DNA of 64,000 bases from Leeuwenhoekiella polynyae. Its GTDB lineage: Bacteria > Bacteroidota > Bacteroidia > Flavobacteriales > Flavobacteriaceae. The notes beneath the pieces are model-generated. The model made no database searches. It saw only the letters and a list, made by a program, of their open reading frames with translations, and was not told where the DNA came from. The translations under genes and the position numbers were made by a program. Shown in pieces: positions 44,370 through 53,667 of this stretch; position 1 is the first letter of the stretch; every line of letters begins with the position of its first letter. The stretch covers positions 36,219-100,218 of the forward strand of contig NZ_QOVK01000017.1 in the NCBI RefSeq assembly GCF_004104075.1, read 5' to 3'.

Positions 44370-44831
44370 TTAAGCTATTTTTTCTGCAGCGTCTGCTACA
44401 GCTTTTTCTATACGGTTATAAGATGCGCAACGACAGAGATTACCACTCATCGCATTGCGTATTTCAGATTGTGAAGGAGCAGCATTGCTGTTTAAAAAAG
44501 ATGCAGCAGTCATAATTTGACCAGCCTGGCAATATCCGCATTGCGGTACATCATGCTCTTTCCATGCGACCTGAACAGGATGCGTACCATCTTCAGAAAG
44601 TCCTTCTATTGTTGTGATTTTTGCTTCTTCCAGTGAGCTAATTTGAAGTAGACAACTGCGTGTTGCAGTGCCATCAATATGAACTGTGCAGGCTCCACAT
44701 TGACCTATTCCACAGCCAAATTTTGTTCCTACTAAGTTTAATTCATCTCTTAAAACCCATAATAACGGAGTGTCTGATTCGGCTTCGACACTTAGGGATT
44801 TACCGTTCACCATTAAATTATATACCGGCAT
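44370..44831 (-). CDS. [2Fe-2S] subunit of molybdenum hydroxylase (IorA-type)
   Basis: The 153-residue protein carries two [2Fe-2S] clusters: the plant-ferredoxin type [15 protein letters not shown] (about 40-54) and the helical cluster CGYCQAGQI with [12 protein letters not shown] (about 98-139). It lacks a signal peptide and probably rides to the periplasm with the Tat-exported large subunit. It shuttles electrons from the molybdenum site. It is the first gene of the two-gene operon. Confidence 0.94.
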   Translation of the reverse strand: MPVYNLMVNGKSLSVEAESDTPLLWVLRDELNLVGTKFGCGIGQCGACTVHIDGTATRSCLLQISSLEEAKITTIEGLSEDGTHPVQVAWKEHDVPQCGYCQAGQIMTAASFLNSNAAPSQSEIRNAMSGNLCRCASYNRIEKAVADAAEKIA

Positions 44832-44979
44832 AGCACTATTCTTTTTGTTTGTGTTAAGTTAATGAAATCTTAAGATATTCTATTTGACAGTTTCTTATTT
44901 ATACCCGTTCAAAAAAGGACTTTGTATGCATCGCAATATATGCAGGTATTTATTTAGTTTTAAGCGGTTAAAAAAATCA

Positions 44980-45561
44980 ATGAAAAAAACAGCAATACTT
45001 ATACTTGCCGCAGGAAATTCTACCAGAATGGGAGAAGCGAAGCAATTATTGCCTTATGGAACTAAAACTCTATTAGAACACGCAATAGTACAAGCTAAAA
45101 ATTCAATAGCTGAACAGATTTTTTGTGTGCTGGGAGCAAATGCTGAAACAATAGAGAAAACTATTAATAGTGATCTGGTCTTCATTCATAATAAAAGTTG
45201 GCAAGATGGTTTGAGCAGCAGTATTGCTTGTGGGGTTGAAAAGGTTAGGTTGATGGGTTTTGATGCTATATTAGTTATGCTTGCGGATCAACCTAAAATA
45301 GATACCGCTTATTTGAATCTGCTTATTGAAACTTCAGTAGAATATAAAACCAAATGTGTTGCTTCAGATTATGGAACTAGAAATGGAGTTCCGGCAGTTT
45401 TTCCGAAGACTTATTTTAAAGAACTCTTGAATCTAAAAGGAGATCAGGGAGCTAAAAATTTATTGAATGCGACTGATGAAAAGATAATCGCTCTGGATGC
45501 TCAAGATAAAATACAGGATATAGATACTCCTGAAGATTATGCCCGTTTGCTGAAAAAATAA
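44980..45561 (+). CDS. MocA-like nucleotidyltransferase (molybdenum cofactor cytidylyltransferase family)
   Basis: Starting at ATG 44980 (MKKTAILILAAGNSTRMGEA), the 193-residue protein has the GT-A-like nucleotide-binding signature LAAGNSTRMGEAKQLLPYG and the later motifs MLADQPKIDTAY and PAVFPKTYFKEL with KGDQGAK. MocA transfers CMP to molybdopterin, making the MCD cofactor used by xanthine-oxidase-family enzymes. It is divergent from the molybdenum hydroxylase operon with 148 bases between, so a role in maturing that enzyme is likely. Longer upstream starts add residues with no homology to the family. Confidence 0.85.
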   Translation: MKKTAILILAAGNSTRMGEAKQLLPYGTKTLLEHAIVQAKNSIAEQIFCVLGANAETIEKTINSDLVFIHNKSWQDGLSSSIACGVEKVRLMGFDAILVMLADQPKIDTAYLNLLIETSVEYKTKCVASDYGTRNGVPAVFPKTYFKELLNLKGDQGAKNLLNATDEKIIALDAQDKIQDIDTPEDYARLLKK

Positions 45562-45600
45562 ACTTATTTTTAAACGCTAAACCACCATAAGTTTAAAATA

Positions 45601-46278
45601 ATGACTGCTGATCAGGAAAAAAAACAAGCAGCGCTAGAAGCTGTAAAATACATAAAAAACAATATGGTTGTGGGCCTTGGTACGGGTTCTACGGCTAAGT
45701 ATATGATAGAAGCCGTAGGTAAACTAGTCGCTGAAGGAATGAATCTGACTTGCGTTCCATCTTCTGACGCTACCGAAAAGTTGGCAAAAGAATTGGGTAT
45801 AAAAATCGTCGCCCTCGATGCGATTGATAAAATTGACGTTACCATTGACGGTGCCGATGAATTTGACGGAAAATTTCAACTGATCAAAGGTGGAGGAGGA
45901 GCTTTGCTTCGCGAAAAGATTCTTGCCTGGAATACTAAATTCAACATCATTATCGCAGACAATAGTAAAGACGTACAGAAGTTGGGAGCTTTTAAACTTC
46001 CAGTTGAAGTCATTCCGTTTGCAACCAAACAAATCTTAGCTTATTTAGAAGCCGAAGGATTACAACCCGTACAGCGTATGCAAGGAGATGACCCGTATCG
46101 TACAGATGAGAACAACACTATTTTAGATGTTGATATTTCGGGAGTTGATGATCTTCAAGGTCTAGAGATTCAATTATTAAAAGTTCCAGGAATCGTAGAA
46201 ACCGGACTTTTCTTAGACACAACCAGCCTGATCATTGTAGGTAAAGAAGGCGGACCGGAAGTTAAGGAGCGTAACTAG
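45601..46278 (+). CDS. rpiA: Ribose-5-phosphate isomerase A
   Basis: RpiA converts ribose 5-phosphate and ribulose 5-phosphate in the pentose phosphate pathway. The 225-residue protein has VGLGTGSTAKYMIEAVG, DVTIDGADEFDGKFQLIKGG and GGALLREKILAW, the last with the catalytic residues of the family. Length and ending (GLFLDTTSLIIVG) are standard. The upstream MocA-like gene ends 39 bases away on the same strand. A strong terminator follows. Confidence 0.96.
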   Translation: MTADQEKKQAALEAVKYIKNNMVVGLGTGSTAKYMIEAVGKLVAEGMNLTCVPSSDATEKLAKELGIKIVALDAIDKIDVTIDGADEFDGKFQLIKGGGGALLREKILAWNTKFNIIIADNSKDVQKLGAFKLPVEVIPFATKQILAYLEAEGLQPVQRMQGDDPYRTDENNTILDVDISGVDDLQGLEIQLLKVPGIVETGLFLDTTSLIIVGKEGGPEVKERN

Positions 46279-46293
46279 ATCACGATAAAACAC

Positions 46294-46325
46294 AAAAAAG
46301 CTATCAAGATTTTGATAGCTTTTTT
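46294..46325. terminator. Bidirectional terminator after rpiA
   Basis: A perfect 14-bp stem (AAAAAAGCTATCAA / TTGATAGCTTTTTT) with loop GATT lies between rpiA and the convergent SDR gene. Confidence 0.92.
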
Positions 46326-46342
46326 GTATGTTTTTTTGATGC

Positions 46343-47230
46343 TTACCCGTAAACTTGATCCAATAAATCAGATACAGGTTTTGGTTTTCTACCCAATAAT
46401 ACTTCAAGATCATTAGATTCTGAATTGAATTCTCCGGCAGCAATTCCTAGTGAGAAAACGAGCATCATTCCTATTGCTTCTTCAGGAACACCGTATGAAA
46501 CCATCGTAGATTTAAAGGTTTCAGCATCTGGAGAAATAAATTCAATTTCTTCACTAGTAATCGTACTTAGGATCGAAGCGATCTCTTTAAAATCAATAGC
46601 TTTTGGTCCGTCTAACGTGTAAACTCTATTGGTGTGATTTTTATAATTCTTTAGCACAATCATACCGGCTTCGGCCAGATCATCTCGCAATGCGAATCCT
46701 GTTTTTCCTGTTTCGGTAGGAAGAAATATTGTTCTAGATCCTAATAATGCTTCTTTATCTCCAAGAAACATCGGTAAGACTTCAGCATATAAATTATGTC
46801 TTAGGATGGTGTAATCAAGACCAGATTCTTTCAACCAATTTTCGGTTTTGATGTGCGCATCCATAACCATAGCAACAGGAGAATCTTTTGAATCATCTTT
46901 TCTGCCGGCACTGGTATAAACCACATGTTTTACCGCAGCTTCTTTTGCTGCTTCAACAACATTTTTATGTTGCGGTTCACGTGACGGTATATCACTTCCC
47001 GAAACAAAATAAAGCGCATCAATGTTTTTAAAAGCGGCTACAAGTGCTTCTTTATTATCATAATCAGCCACTCTCAATTCATAGCCTTTTTCCTTATATG
47101 ATTTGGCTTTTTCGCTTTCGGCATCACGAATTAATACTGCTATTTCTGATGTATCAACACTTTTTGATAAATGTTTTAGTGCGCTGCTTCCTAGTCCGCC
47201 GGTTGCACCGGTAATTAAATAAGTACTCAT
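46343..47230 (-). CDS. NmrA/QorB-like NAD(P)-binding oxidoreductase
   Basis: The 295-residue protein begins with a Rossmann dinucleotide motif (YLITGATGGLGSSALKHL) and has the atypical SDR pattern of the NmrA/QOR2 group, including VVYTSAGRKDD and HIKTENWLKESGLDYTILRHN. It is probably a quinone or redox-sensing reductase. It is divergent from an HxlR regulator, the same pairing as qorB with qorR-type genes in other bacteria. The intergenic region carries a candidate operator. Confidence 0.88.
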   Translation of the reverse strand: MSTYLITGATGGLGSSALKHLSKSVDTSEIAVLIRDAESEKAKSYKEKGYELRVADYDNKEALVAAFKNIDALYFVSGSDIPSREPQHKNVVEAAKEAAVKHVVYTSAGRKDDSKDSPVAMVMDAHIKTENWLKESGLDYTILRHNLYAEVLPMFLGDKEALLGSRTIFLPTETGKTGFALRDDLAEAGMIVLKNYKNHTNRVYTLDGPKAIDFKEIASILSTITSEEIEFISPDAETFKSTMVSYGVPEEAIGMMLVFSLGIAAGEFNSESNDLEVLLGRKPKPVSDLLDQVYG

Positions 47231-47254
47231 TATTTTATATTTTTAGTTATTAGC

Positions 47255-47271
47255 TTACTTTTGGTAAGTAA
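47255..47271. promoter_or_regulatory. Candidate HxlR operator
   Basis: The inverted repeat TTACTT-N5-AAGTAA lies in the divergent promoter region between the SDR and HxlR genes. A second imperfect dyad (GAGCTTAC / GTAGCTC) lies at about 47300-47320. HxlR proteins often bind such dyads and control a divergent oxidoreductase. Confidence 0.4.
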
Positions 47272-47362
47272 AGGTAATTACTAGAGTTGACGTTTGGAAG
47301 AGCTTACTAAAATGTAGCTCACTTACGTTGAGGTTAGTTTAGTTGAAAATCAGTCAATTAAA

Positions 47363-47728
47363 ATGGAAAATAATTTAGAAAAATATGCAGATGTGGCAAA
47401 TTGTCCGGTGCGCAATGTGCTTGACCGTTTTGGAGATAAGTGGTCAACGCTTGTTTTACTATTGCTTGATGAAGCTGCTGTAATGCGTTTTAATGAATTA
47501 CACAAAGCAATTAATGGCATCTCACAGAAAATGCTCGCTGTGACGCTTAAAACACTCGAAGCAGATGGTTTAATAATCAGAACTCAATACCCTGAAATTC
47601 CACCGAGGGTGGAATACAAATTGAGCAAACGTGGTGCATCACTTTTGCCGCATATTCAAAATCTGGTGCAATGGGCGAATACTAATTTTGATGCTATTGA
47701 AGAATCGAGAGCGTCTTATAAACGCTAA
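47363..47728 (+). CDS. HxlR-family transcriptional regulator
   Basis: The 121-residue winged-helix protein has the HxlR core: CPVRNVLDRFGDKWSTLVLLLL (with the conserved Cys near the start), FNELHKAINGISQKMLAVTLK (recognition helix) and EADGLIIRTQYPEIPPRVEY (wing). The single Cys14 in NCPV is the position used for redox or quinone sensing in this family. It most likely regulates the divergent NmrA-like gene. A terminator overlaps its stop codon. Confidence 0.92.
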   Translation: MENNLEKYADVANCPVRNVLDRFGDKWSTLVLLLLDEAAVMRFNELHKAINGISQKMLAVTLKTLEADGLIIRTQYPEIPPRVEYKLSKRGASLLPHIQNLVQWANTNFDAIEESRASYKR

Positions 47729-47760
47729 AAAGCTCAAAAGAAAATTCTTTTGAGCTTTTT
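47727..47760 (+). terminator. Terminator after the HxlR gene
   Basis: A 16-bp stem (AAAAAGCTCAAAAGAA / TTCTTTTGAGCTTTTT) begins inside the stop codon. It may also serve the convergent rhodanese gene. Confidence 0.88.
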
Positions 47761-47783
47761 AGTGAATTTGGTTTAATAAAAAA

Positions 47784-48167
47784 TTAGTCTTCGGGTTGCT
47801 TCTCAGCCGTCCAGTTGAGATAGCCGCCTTCTAGATCATAAATCTTGGTAAAACCTGAATCTTGCATAATTTGCGCAGCTTTGCCGCTGCGATTGCCTGA
47901 TCTGCAATAAATATAGACCGGTTTTGATTTATCTAATTTTTCGATTTCTGTATTGAAACTTTCCGGCGCTAAAACATTGATATTTTGCGCATCTTCAATT
48001 TTTCCGACTTCAAATTCTTCCGGTCTCCTCACATCGATTAGAACCACTTGTTTCGATTTTAAACTATCAGCAAAACTCACTTTATCTAAGATCTGATGTT
48101 TAGAGTCCTGAGCTTTTATTTGAAAGCTAAATAATGAGATTAAAATTAAAGAGAAAGCTAATTTCAT
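47784..48167 (-). CDS. Periplasmic single-domain rhodanese
   Basis: The 127-residue product has a signal peptide (about 1-19, ending IKAQ) and one rhodanese domain. The active-site loop is YCRSGNRSGKA, with Cys88 and the CRSGxR form common in single-domain thiosulfate sulfurtransferases. It follows the MBL-rhodanese gene by three bases, so both are likely made together, with sulfur transfer on either side of the inner membrane. Confidence 0.9.
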   Translation of the reverse strand: MKLAFSLILISLFSFQIKAQDSKHQILDKVSFADSLKSKQVVLIDVRRPEEFEVGKIEDAQNINVLAPESFNTEIEKLDKSKPVYIYCRSGNRSGKAAQIMQDSGFTKIYDLEGGYLNWTAEKQPED

Positions 48168-48170
48168 ATT

Positions 48171-49589
48171 CTAGCTTTTAAGAGTTGATGGGCAAACAAA
48201 GCTTGTTCTGGGAAGCTCAGTTTCCTTGATAGCTTTATAACCACCTTGTACATCAATAAGATTATGAATTCCACGACTTTTTAAAATACTTGATGCGATC
48301 ATACTGCGGTAGCCGCCGGCGCAATGCACATAAAAATCTTCTTTGTCGGGGAAGTCACTTAGATGTTTGTTGATATAATCCAGCGGAGTGCTTTTAGCTA
48401 CTTCAAGATGTTCAGATTCAAATTCTCCGGGCTTACGCACATCAAAAACAGGAGTATCTTTATCAGCAATCACTGCTTTTTCCATCTCACTTGCAGGGAC
48501 AGATTTAACCGAGTCGGTTTGTTTTCCTGCAGCTTCCCAGGCTTTAAAGCCACCTTGTAAATACCCTATAGTACCATCAAAACCTACACGAGATAGACGG
48601 GTAATGGTTTCTTCTTCGCGTCCTTCATCAGCAACCAATAAAATGGGTTGCTCTGTATCGGCGATAAGTGCTCCTACCCAAGGTGCAAAACCACCGTCTA
48701 TACCAATAAAAATAGATCTCGGAATATGTCCCTTTGCAAAATTTCCTGCTTTACGCACATCAAGAATAACGGCACCGGTTTCATTTGCAGCAGTTTCAAA
48801 AGCATCTGGTGATAAAGCCTGTGTACCGCGTTCTATAACTTCATCAATATCATCGTAGCCTTCTTTGTTCATTTTTACATTCAATGGAAAATAGGAGGGA
48901 GGCGGTAACAAACCATCTGTTACCTCTTTGATAAATTCGTCTTTAGTCATATCAGCGCGTAACGCATAATTTGTTTTTTTCTGATTCCCCAGCGTATCAA
49001 CCGTTTCTTTGCTCATATTTTTTCCGCAGGCAGATCCCGCTCCGTGTGCAGGATAAACGATCACATCATCAGCTAAAGGCATGATCTTTTCGCGTAAGCT
49101 GCCGTATAAATAACCGGCAAGATCTTCTTGTGTAAGTTCTTTAGCTTTTTGGGCCAAATCTGGCCTACCTACATCTCCAAGGAATAAGGTGTCCCCACTA
49201 AAAATCGCGTGATCCTTTCCATTTTCATCAATAAGTAAATAGGTTGTGCTCTCCATCGTATGTCCTGGAGTGTGCAACACTTTTATGATAATTTTCCCCA
49301 ACTTAAACTCCTGATTATCTTTAGCGATAATCGCTTCAAAAGAAGGGTTTGCTTTAGGGCCGTAAACAATAGAAGCACCAGTTTCTTTAGCTAATGTCAC
49401 GTGACCACTCACAAAATCTGCGTGAAAATGCGTCTCAAAAATATATTTGATGTTTGCATTGTCAGCAGCGGCGCGATCCATGTAAGGTTTTACTTCACGT
49501 AATGGGTCAATAACTGCAACTTCGCCTTCGCTTTCTATATAATAAGCTCCCTGAGCTAAACAACCGGTATATATCTGTTCTATATTCAT
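48171..49589 (-). CDS. Metallo-beta-lactamase fold protein with two rhodanese domains (persulfide dioxygenase type)
   Basis: The N-terminal 250 residues are an ETHE1-like metallo-beta-lactamase domain with TGCLAQGAYYIES, FETHFHADFVSGH, HTPGHTMEST and SGDTLFLGDVGRPDL. Two rhodanese domains follow (about 260-350 and 365-465). The first has no Cys in its active loop (VADEGREEET), and the second has YVHCAGGYRSM and should be active. Such fusions oxidise glutathione persulfide and transfer sulfur, detoxifying sulfide. It has no signal peptide. It leads a two-gene operon with the periplasmic rhodanese. Confidence 0.92.
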   Translation of the reverse strand: MNIEQIYTGCLAQGAYYIESEGEVAVIDPLREVKPYMDRAAADNANIKYIFETHFHADFVSGHVTLAKETGASIVYGPKANPSFEAIIAKDNQEFKLGKIIIKVLHTPGHTMESTTYLLIDENGKDHAIFSGDTLFLGDVGRPDLAQKAKELTQEDLAGYLYGSLREKIMPLADDVIVYPAHGAGSACGKNMSKETVDTLGNQKKTNYALRADMTKDEFIKEVTDGLLPPPSYFPLNVKMNKEGYDDIDEVIERGTQALSPDAFETAANETGAVILDVRKAGNFAKGHIPRSIFIGIDGGFAPWVGALIADTEQPILLVADEGREEETITRLSRVGFDGTIGYLQGGFKAWEAAGKQTDSVKSVPASEMEKAVIADKDTPVFDVRKPGEFESEHLEVAKSTPLDYINKHLSDFPDKEDFYVHCAGGYRSMIASSILKSRGIHNLIDVQGGYKAIKETELPRTSFVCPSTLKS

Positions 49590-49710
49590 AATTCTAGATT
49601 TAATCGCCCTTAAAATTGAAAAATTAAGACTTACCTCAAAATGATTTAATAAATAATCGAGATTTAAATGCTTTAACGCTTTTCTCGAAGTAAAAATCTA
49701 TTTCCATATT

Positions 49711-49747
49711 AATTCCTTGTGGGCTTTCCCCAAGGTAATTTACTCAA
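49711..49747. repeat. Dispersed intergenic hairpin element, copy B
   Basis: The core reads CCTTGTGGGCTTTCCCCAAGG and then TAATTTACTCAA. It matches copy A but the outer stem is CTTG/CAAG in place of CTCG/CGAG, a compensatory change. It lies 57 bases past the stop of the large phosphoesterase gene. Confidence 0.7.
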
Positions 49748-49803
49748 CAAAGATAAGACACCTTAAGCAGTGTAGCGGTAACAGAAGTTACATAGATAAA
49801 TGA

Positions 49804-52800
49804 TTAAACACCAAATTTTACAGCAAACTGAAAACGGCCACCTTCATCTCCGGTGAAATAACCCAGGCTGCTGCTAAAGAATCCACCCATACTAAAATTG
49901 AGTCCGCCACCATAACTATTATGCCACACTTTTGAGGATTCTTCATTAAGCCAAATTCTACCCACATCATAGCCGGCAAAAATGTTAGAACGTATCGGGA
50001 AAATAGCAGTTTTTAAAGGGTTGAATTGATATAAAATATCTGCGGAAGCACGAAGCGCCTGATCACCGGTAAACCTTCCTAAACGATAACTTCTCAAACC
50101 AGAATTACCACCTAATTGAGCTGCCTGATAAAATGGAATTGTGTTACCAACTCGCAACTGACCGTCAATTTGTGTTTTTAAAACCAGATCTCGAGAACTG
50201 TCTATTGCGTTCCAAAATGTGATTTTTGGATCTGCAGCAAAAACGGTTTGGGAGTTATTCAAATCATCACTGTAAAAGCCTGAAGCTTCAAAAAGCATTC
50301 CTCTTGTAGGAAATTTTGAGTCATCAATACTTCTGTAGGAATAAATTGCTTTTAGAGTTAAATATTGATTGTTATTCAGTTGGTTGTAGTTTTTTATTTG
50401 AAGTGAAGAATCAAGTTGATAATTTTGATAAACAAGATCTGTTTGAAATGAACTGCCGTATTCTCCGTTATAATACACACCGGTTCCTGCTTCAAATTTC
50501 TGCATATTGATGCGGTTCACGTCAAAATTTGATGCTGTATTCGTTGTCTCATTCCCATAACCAAAAAAGTTTTCGGTGTAGTTATTTGTGGTCGCAAGAC
50601 CCGAAATTTTAAAATTCCACTCTGGGAAAATATTTGCAAAATGCATTTCTGATTTAAATATCGCAGCTTGTGTCAATGAAAAATATTGAGCATCCAAAAC
50701 AAATTGAGAAGTAAACGGGTTGCGTTCAAAGCCTAATTTTTGACGAGCAAAACGTAGATGAGGTGCTACTCCCCAATCAGGATTATAAGGCAATTCTAAA
50801 CCTATTTTTTTAGCTTCATCAGGAAGGCGTTCTGAGTCATAAATATGATTTTCATAAACGCTGCTAAAGTGTAAACGAGCCCCATTATTTTCTTCAATTT
50901 TATTACCATTGGGTTGATCGTAAACTGATAGATTATTTCCATTTTTTAGGTCATAAGTATCATCATCCTGACCACCGGCAATAACTAGTTTAATTTTTGA
51001 TTTGGCCGTACCTGATGTTGTAAAAACATCATCATCATCTAGACCGTAAATCCAGATTTCTTTTGTTTCTTCTGGGGTAAATACGCGGTCAAAAAGCAAA
51101 GCGCCATCCTCACCATCTTTTATACGAAAAGCCTTAATTAGAGTCGTACCGTCGTCATTTCTGGTTATGTAGAAGTGATCGTCTTTATCGGTTCCTTTTA
51201 AGGTTTGAAACCTGATATAATATTTATAATAACGTTCAACTATATCTTTTAAATTTGCTTTTCGCGCGAGCAGATCCTGTTGTAATAGTTTCCAATCTTC
51301 ATTTTGAATTTCTACAGGCATCTCACTAAATGCTTTATTTACAACTTCTGGAGTAATGTTTTTCTGAAGATAATCAACGGCATCAAACCAGTCTTGTTTA
51401 GTTGTTTTCTGAAGCACAGCGCGATCAAGATTAATCGCACTCTCGCTAAACTTTTCTATAAACTCAATGTCAGGTCCATAGTTGCCAAGTTCACGGGTGC
51501 TTACCATAAATTTCTGCATCGTTTTTATGATCTTCCCGTCAAACTTAGAAAATACCTGATCACGATCTCTAGGAATGGCAATATAGGTATATACATCATC
51601 TGCATCTTTACGCTCTGCCCAGCGCCATTGATCTTCGTGACGATCCCAGTCACCAACAAGCATATCAAAGACTCGCGCTCTGATATATTCATCCTCGGCA
51701 ATTTGATTTTTTTCATCCTCGCGAATCTTTTCAAAAAGATCTGCAGTACTTTCTACATCTTCATTAAAACCAAACATATGCGAACCATTGAAGTCTTCAT
51801 CGGGCTTCTCTACAATCATATAGAGGCGATCTCCGTGCGTTTTGTTGAAATCACCCAGTGTTTTTTGTTTAGGCACATAAAACACTTTAGGATGGGTGTG
51901 GTTGAGATCTGCCGCTCCGGCTAATCTTGGTATGGCAAAAGCACCATAGGGATGAGAAGCTGTATAAAAATCCTCAATAATTCTTACAGGTAGCGTACCT
52001 TCAAAATATTCCTGGGCGTCTAAGTCATCGTATCCTGATGATTTTAAAAATGCTAGGGGATCTTTTGCCAAGGCACGCATATTATACTCGCGGTCATCAC
52101 CATCAACCAGTCGCAAAGACTGCGTTTGATTGCCACCACCGGCACGTTCTACTGTTAGACCGCCATATAGCGTATCTAAAAGCACTGTTGGTGCATCTAT
52201 ATCTAAACCGTATAAATAACGGTAATGCTTTCCCCATTTTTTTTCATATCCCGGAGTGACTTCAACAAGTTCTTTGGGGTAGATACTCGATTTTTTTGAC
52301 TGGGGAATGTTTTTAGGTAAAGAATCTAACGGATAAGGCTCAGGCCTAGAATAGCTTTCTTTAGAGAAGCTTACCGAAAGTCTGTTGTTTTTGTCTAAAC
52401 TGTAAAAGTGAACGGTAGACGAACCATCTTCAAACAGTCTTAACTCTGAAAACCCCGGTTTAACTGAAGCAAAAAGTCCGTCTTTTCCTAGACGTGCATA
52501 TTCAGTTTTACTACCGGTACCCGATATGATCTGGCGAATATTTCCGTTTTCAATATATTGCATTGAGCGCTCGTGAGCAGAGAGTACAAATAAGCGTGGC
52601 AAGCCAATAGCCATAGTTTTGATCTCACTCATCAGCTCATTCATCAACGGGTTAAACTGATCTTGCTTAGAAATTCCACCTTGTGTTCTTGCAAAGCCCC
52701 ATAAAAAACCGGCTATGGGCACATACGCATTTTCTAAAGATGGCCTGTAAAATGCACGCGTACTCATCTCACCACCATAAATTCCGTTAGAAAAAAGAGG

Positions 52801-53472
52801 GTGATGCATCACGAGTAACACGTTTTTGTGTCGTGCTTTACGCGCTTCATCTTTAAGCAAGGTTAAGAATTGTTTACGTGTTTTTATGGCACATTTATCA
52901 TTAAAACCTTCGTGTTTGCTCCAGTCTTCAATATACCATTGAGAGTCTATGATGATGATTTCAGTTTCTTTGTCAACTGTTATGGTTTCAATAGGGCAGC
53001 CATTTTCAGGTTGAAAATGATTGTCTTTCCCCATCTTTTCTTCGATATAATCTTCAATGTTTTCAAGACCTTTTAGGCCTTCATCATTCCAGTCGTTTTC
53101 CCCCGGAATAATCAGCGTTTTTCCTTTAAAATCTTTAACGAGCTGTACGATGTGCTTTAGCTGTTGTTCGTTATTGTCTTTGGTTAATTTATTAGCATAC
53201 ACATTATCACCCAAGATCATCAGGTAATCATCCTTTTTTGCAATTTTATTCTGCAAGCTATCAAAAGCTTGAATCAGCGCATTATTAGGTCCGTTTTTAC
53301 CAGAACCCAGATTACCCAAGAGAAAAACACTTCTATAGTTTGAAGTGTCACTATTTATTTGATTTAAAATATGCTTTTGATCTCGGTATTGGGTGCGTTT
53401 ACTGGCACAGGAGTATAAGAATAATAACGTTAAAACTAGTGATAAACAAGATTGTAATTTTTGCTTTTGCAT
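49804..53472 (-). CDS. Large outer-membrane lipoprotein: metallophosphoesterase + kinase-like domain + beta-barrel
   Basis: I start at ATG 53472, giving a lipoprotein signal (LFLYSC, Cys22) and 1222 residues. A calcineurin-like phosphoesterase fold occupies about 45-345 with LGDNVYA, IPGENDWND, VMHHPLF and LSAHERS, although several canonical metal-binding His/Asp differ. A middle region (about 430-750) contains GGGNQTQSLRL with YNMRAL, then RVFDMLVGDWDRHEDQW and AIPRDRDQVF, which resemble the N-lobe, catalytic and metal motifs of FAM20/CotH/HipA-type kinases. Asp-rich turns follow (about 760-850), and the C-terminal third (about 900-1222) is a BamA/surface-antigen-like barrel. The phosphoesterase and barrel are supported by motifs and length; the kinase reading is my inference. 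Confidence 0.75.
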   Translation of the reverse strand: MQKQKLQSCLSLVLTLLFLYSCASKRTQYRDQKHILNQINSDTSNYRSVFLLGNLGSGKNGPNNALIQAFDSLQNKIAKKDDYLMILGDNVYANKLTKDNNEQQLKHIVQLVKDFKGKTLIIPGENDWNDEGLKGLENIEDYIEEKMGKDNHFQPENGCPIETITVDKETEIIIIDSQWYIEDWSKHEGFNDKCAIKTRKQFLTLLKDEARKARHKNVLLVMHHPLFSNGIYGGEMSTRAFYRPSLENAYVPIAGFLWGFARTQGGISKQDQFNPLMNELMSEIKTMAIGLPRLFVLSAHERSMQYIENGNIRQIISGTGSKTEYARLGKDGLFASVKPGFSELRLFEDGSSTVHFYSLDKNNRLSVSFSKESYSRPEPYPLDSLPKNIPQSKKSSIYPKELVEVTPGYEKKWGKHYRYLYGLDIDAPTVLLDTLYGGLTVERAGGGNQTQSLRLVDGDDREYNMRALAKDPLAFLKSSGYDDLDAQEYFEGTLPVRIIEDFYTASHPYGAFAIPRLAGAADLNHTHPKVFYVPKQKTLGDFNKTHGDRLYMIVEKPDEDFNGSHMFGFNEDVESTADLFEKIREDEKNQIAEDEYIRARVFDMLVGDWDRHEDQWRWAERKDADDVYTYIAIPRDRDQVFSKFDGKIIKTMQKFMVSTRELGNYGPDIEFIEKFSESAINLDRAVLQKTTKQDWFDAVDYLQKNITPEVVNKAFSEMPVEIQNEDWKLLQQDLLARKANLKDIVERYYKYYIRFQTLKGTDKDDHFYITRNDDGTTLIKAFRIKDGEDGALLFDRVFTPEETKEIWIYGLDDDDVFTTSGTAKSKIKLVIAGGQDDDTYDLKNGNNLSVYDQPNGNKIEENNGARLHFSSVYENHIYDSERLPDEAKKIGLELPYNPDWGVAPHLRFARQKLGFERNPFTSQFVLDAQYFSLTQAAIFKSEMHFANIFPEWNFKISGLATTNNYTENFFGYGNETTNTASNFDVNRINMQKFEAGTGVYYNGEYGSSFQTDLVYQNYQLDSSLQIKNYNQLNNNQYLTLKAIYSYRSIDDSKFPTRGMLFEASGFYSDDLNNSQTVFAADPKITFWNAIDSSRDLVLKTQIDGQLRVGNTIPFYQAAQLGGNSGLRSYRLGRFTGDQALRASADILYQFNPLKTAIFPIRSNIFAGYDVGRIWLNEESSKVWHNSYGGGLNFSMGGFFSSSLGYFTGDEGGRFQFAVKFGV

Positions 53473-53667
53473 TAATAGGGGTGTAGGTTGTAAAAGCAAA
53501 AATATTAAATCTCTGGCGTGTCAAAAGTTTTTGTATGATTGTTAACGTTCTCACCTCTAGATAATCAATTTACAGTTGGGTATCAAAATTTTACAACTGA
53601 GTAAATCTCTTTCTATAAAAAAACTATCTATTCTAATCTTTGAAGCATCTAATCAAAAATCAACAGT

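Noticed and set aside
51304..51924. 206-codon plus-strand frame inside the large surface protein gene
   Set aside because: It is antisense to well-supported coding sequence and has no protein-like motifs.
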